Shown piece by piece: positions 4,729 to 5,124 of a stretch of DNA of 5,124 nucleotides. The stretch is from Euryarchaeota archaeon UBA251 (GTDB taxonomy: Archaea > Thermoplasmatota > Poseidoniia > Poseidoniales > Thalassarchaeaceae). The stretch is taken from positions 1-5,124 of the forward strand of contig DAFJ01000094.1 of NCBI GenBank assembly GCA_002497905.1, in the 5' to 3' direction. The translations under genes were made by a program, and so were the position numbers. Each line of letters opens with the position of its first letter. Positions within the stretch are counted from its first letter, which is position 1. The notes under the pieces are model-generated. The model was not told where the DNA came from. It ran no database searches and saw only the letters and a program-made list of their open reading frames with translations.

Positions 4729-5124
4729 ATGGAGCGAATGGGGGTATACTCTACCATACACCATCCATCCAGTGATCGCCTTGAGGTAGTCAGGGAACGG
4801 ATTAAGGAGATTGAACTCGAAGAGGTCCAGAGCCTTGACGACGCATGGTCAGCTCTAGATGCAGGTGATTTAGATCTCGTAATCGCACCCGCAAACCTCG
4901 TTTGGAATGAACGAATTAAACTCGCTTCAATGCAATTTGATGTCGTTGCCGCATTAACACGTAATCATCCACACCACGTGCTCGTCAGTGAAGACGGCCT
5001 AGAACACTTTCCCGCAGGAGGTATCATCCTCTGTGACGAACCTCTAATTTGCAGACAGATTAGGCGGCGACGGAAAAAAATCGATGTTCGTAAATTTGAC
5101 ACCATGAATATTGAACCCACTACG
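4729..5124 (+). CDS. HemC-like protein (hydroxymethylbilane synthase fold), N-terminal 132 residues, cut by right window edge
   Basis: The frame is open from ATG 4729 to the window end, read by hand. The order of elements follows domain 1 of hydroxymethylbilane synthase (porphobilinogen deaminase), which polymerises four porphobilinogens. It has a strand then long helix SSDRLEVVRERIKEIE (14-29), ALDAGDLDLVIA (42-53) matching the strand before the HSxKDxP loop, DVVAALTRNHPHHVLVSEDG (71-90) matching the family's segment ending in REDPRDALVS, and HFPAGGIILC (93-102) matching LPAGxxVGTSSLRR. Key residues do not match: the HSxKD position reads APANL (53-57) and the SSLRR position reads DEPLI (103-107), so the catalytic Asp and substrate-binding Arg pair seem absent. 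It could be a non-catalytic paralogue, a very divergent enzyme, or another protein of the same two-lobed binding-protein fold. The domain that would carry the cofactor Cys is outside the window. An alternative start is ATG 4738. It is divergent from the prenyl synthase gene. Confidence 0.6.
   Translation, partial: MERMGVYSTIHHPSSDRLEVVRERIKEIELEEVQSLDDAWSALDAGDLDLVIAPANLVWNERIKLASMQFDVVAALTRNHPHHVLVSEDGLEHFPAGGIILCDEPLICRQIRRRRKKIDVRKFDTMNIEPTT

Noticed and set aside
4607..4789. 60-codon plus-strand frame across the synthase start and divergent spacer
   Set aside because: It runs antisense into the synthase gene and out of frame with the HemC-like product; no start signal.
5071..5080. A-run (seven A) in the HemC-like gene as a frameshift or slippage site
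   Set aside because: The frame is open on both sides and the resemblance to HemC continues in the same frame, so there is no sign of a frameshift.

Overview
The window looks like archaeal chromosome, most probably a planktonic euryarchaeon of the Thermoplasmata/Marine Group II (Poseidoniales) type. The evidence is a subunit H–subunit I pair typical of the start of an A-type ATP synthase operon, a geranylgeranyl-reductase-family flavoprotein (the enzyme class that saturates archaeal lipid chains), a trans-polyprenyl diphosphate synthase, and TATA-like elements close enough to some start codons to imply leaderless or near-leaderless messages. The lineage is an inference from gene content and protein style, not from a marker gene.

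Layout from left to right: (1) The first ~1.4 kb, on the minus strand, is the N-terminal 460 residues of ATP synthase subunit I (stator subunit a), cut by the left edge. It is preceded by the small Ala-rich coiled-coil subunit H (1410-1724). The operon therefore reads leftwards out of the window. (2) Positions 1725-1845 are a 121-bp divergent control region. (3) On the plus strand, 1846-2556 encodes a class I SAM methyltransferase of the UbiE/MenG type, starting at GTG. (4) It converges, with a 17-bp gap, on a two-gene minus-strand operon: a polyprenyl diphosphate synthase (3676-4656), then a geranylgeranyl reductase family protein (2574-3674), with one base between stop and start. (5) A 72-bp divergent spacer holding a TATA-like element separates that operon from a plus-strand gene starting at 4729 and cut by the right edge. 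Its product resembles the N-terminal domain of hydroxymethylbilane synthase (HemC) but seems to lack the catalytic residues.

How they may work together: the prenyl synthase makes a polyprenyl diphosphate and the reductase saturates prenyl chains. The residues around the first Asp-rich motif of the synthase look more like quinone side-chain synthases than typical GGPP synthases. With the UbiE-like methyltransferase beside them, the block may serve respiratory quinone synthesis as well as, or instead of, membrane lipids. With the ATP synthase genes and a tetrapyrrole-related gene alongside, the window has a membrane-bioenergetics theme. No RNA gene, mobile element, CRISPR array or tandem repeat is visible. 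Coding density is very high and the longest non-coding stretch is 121 bp.
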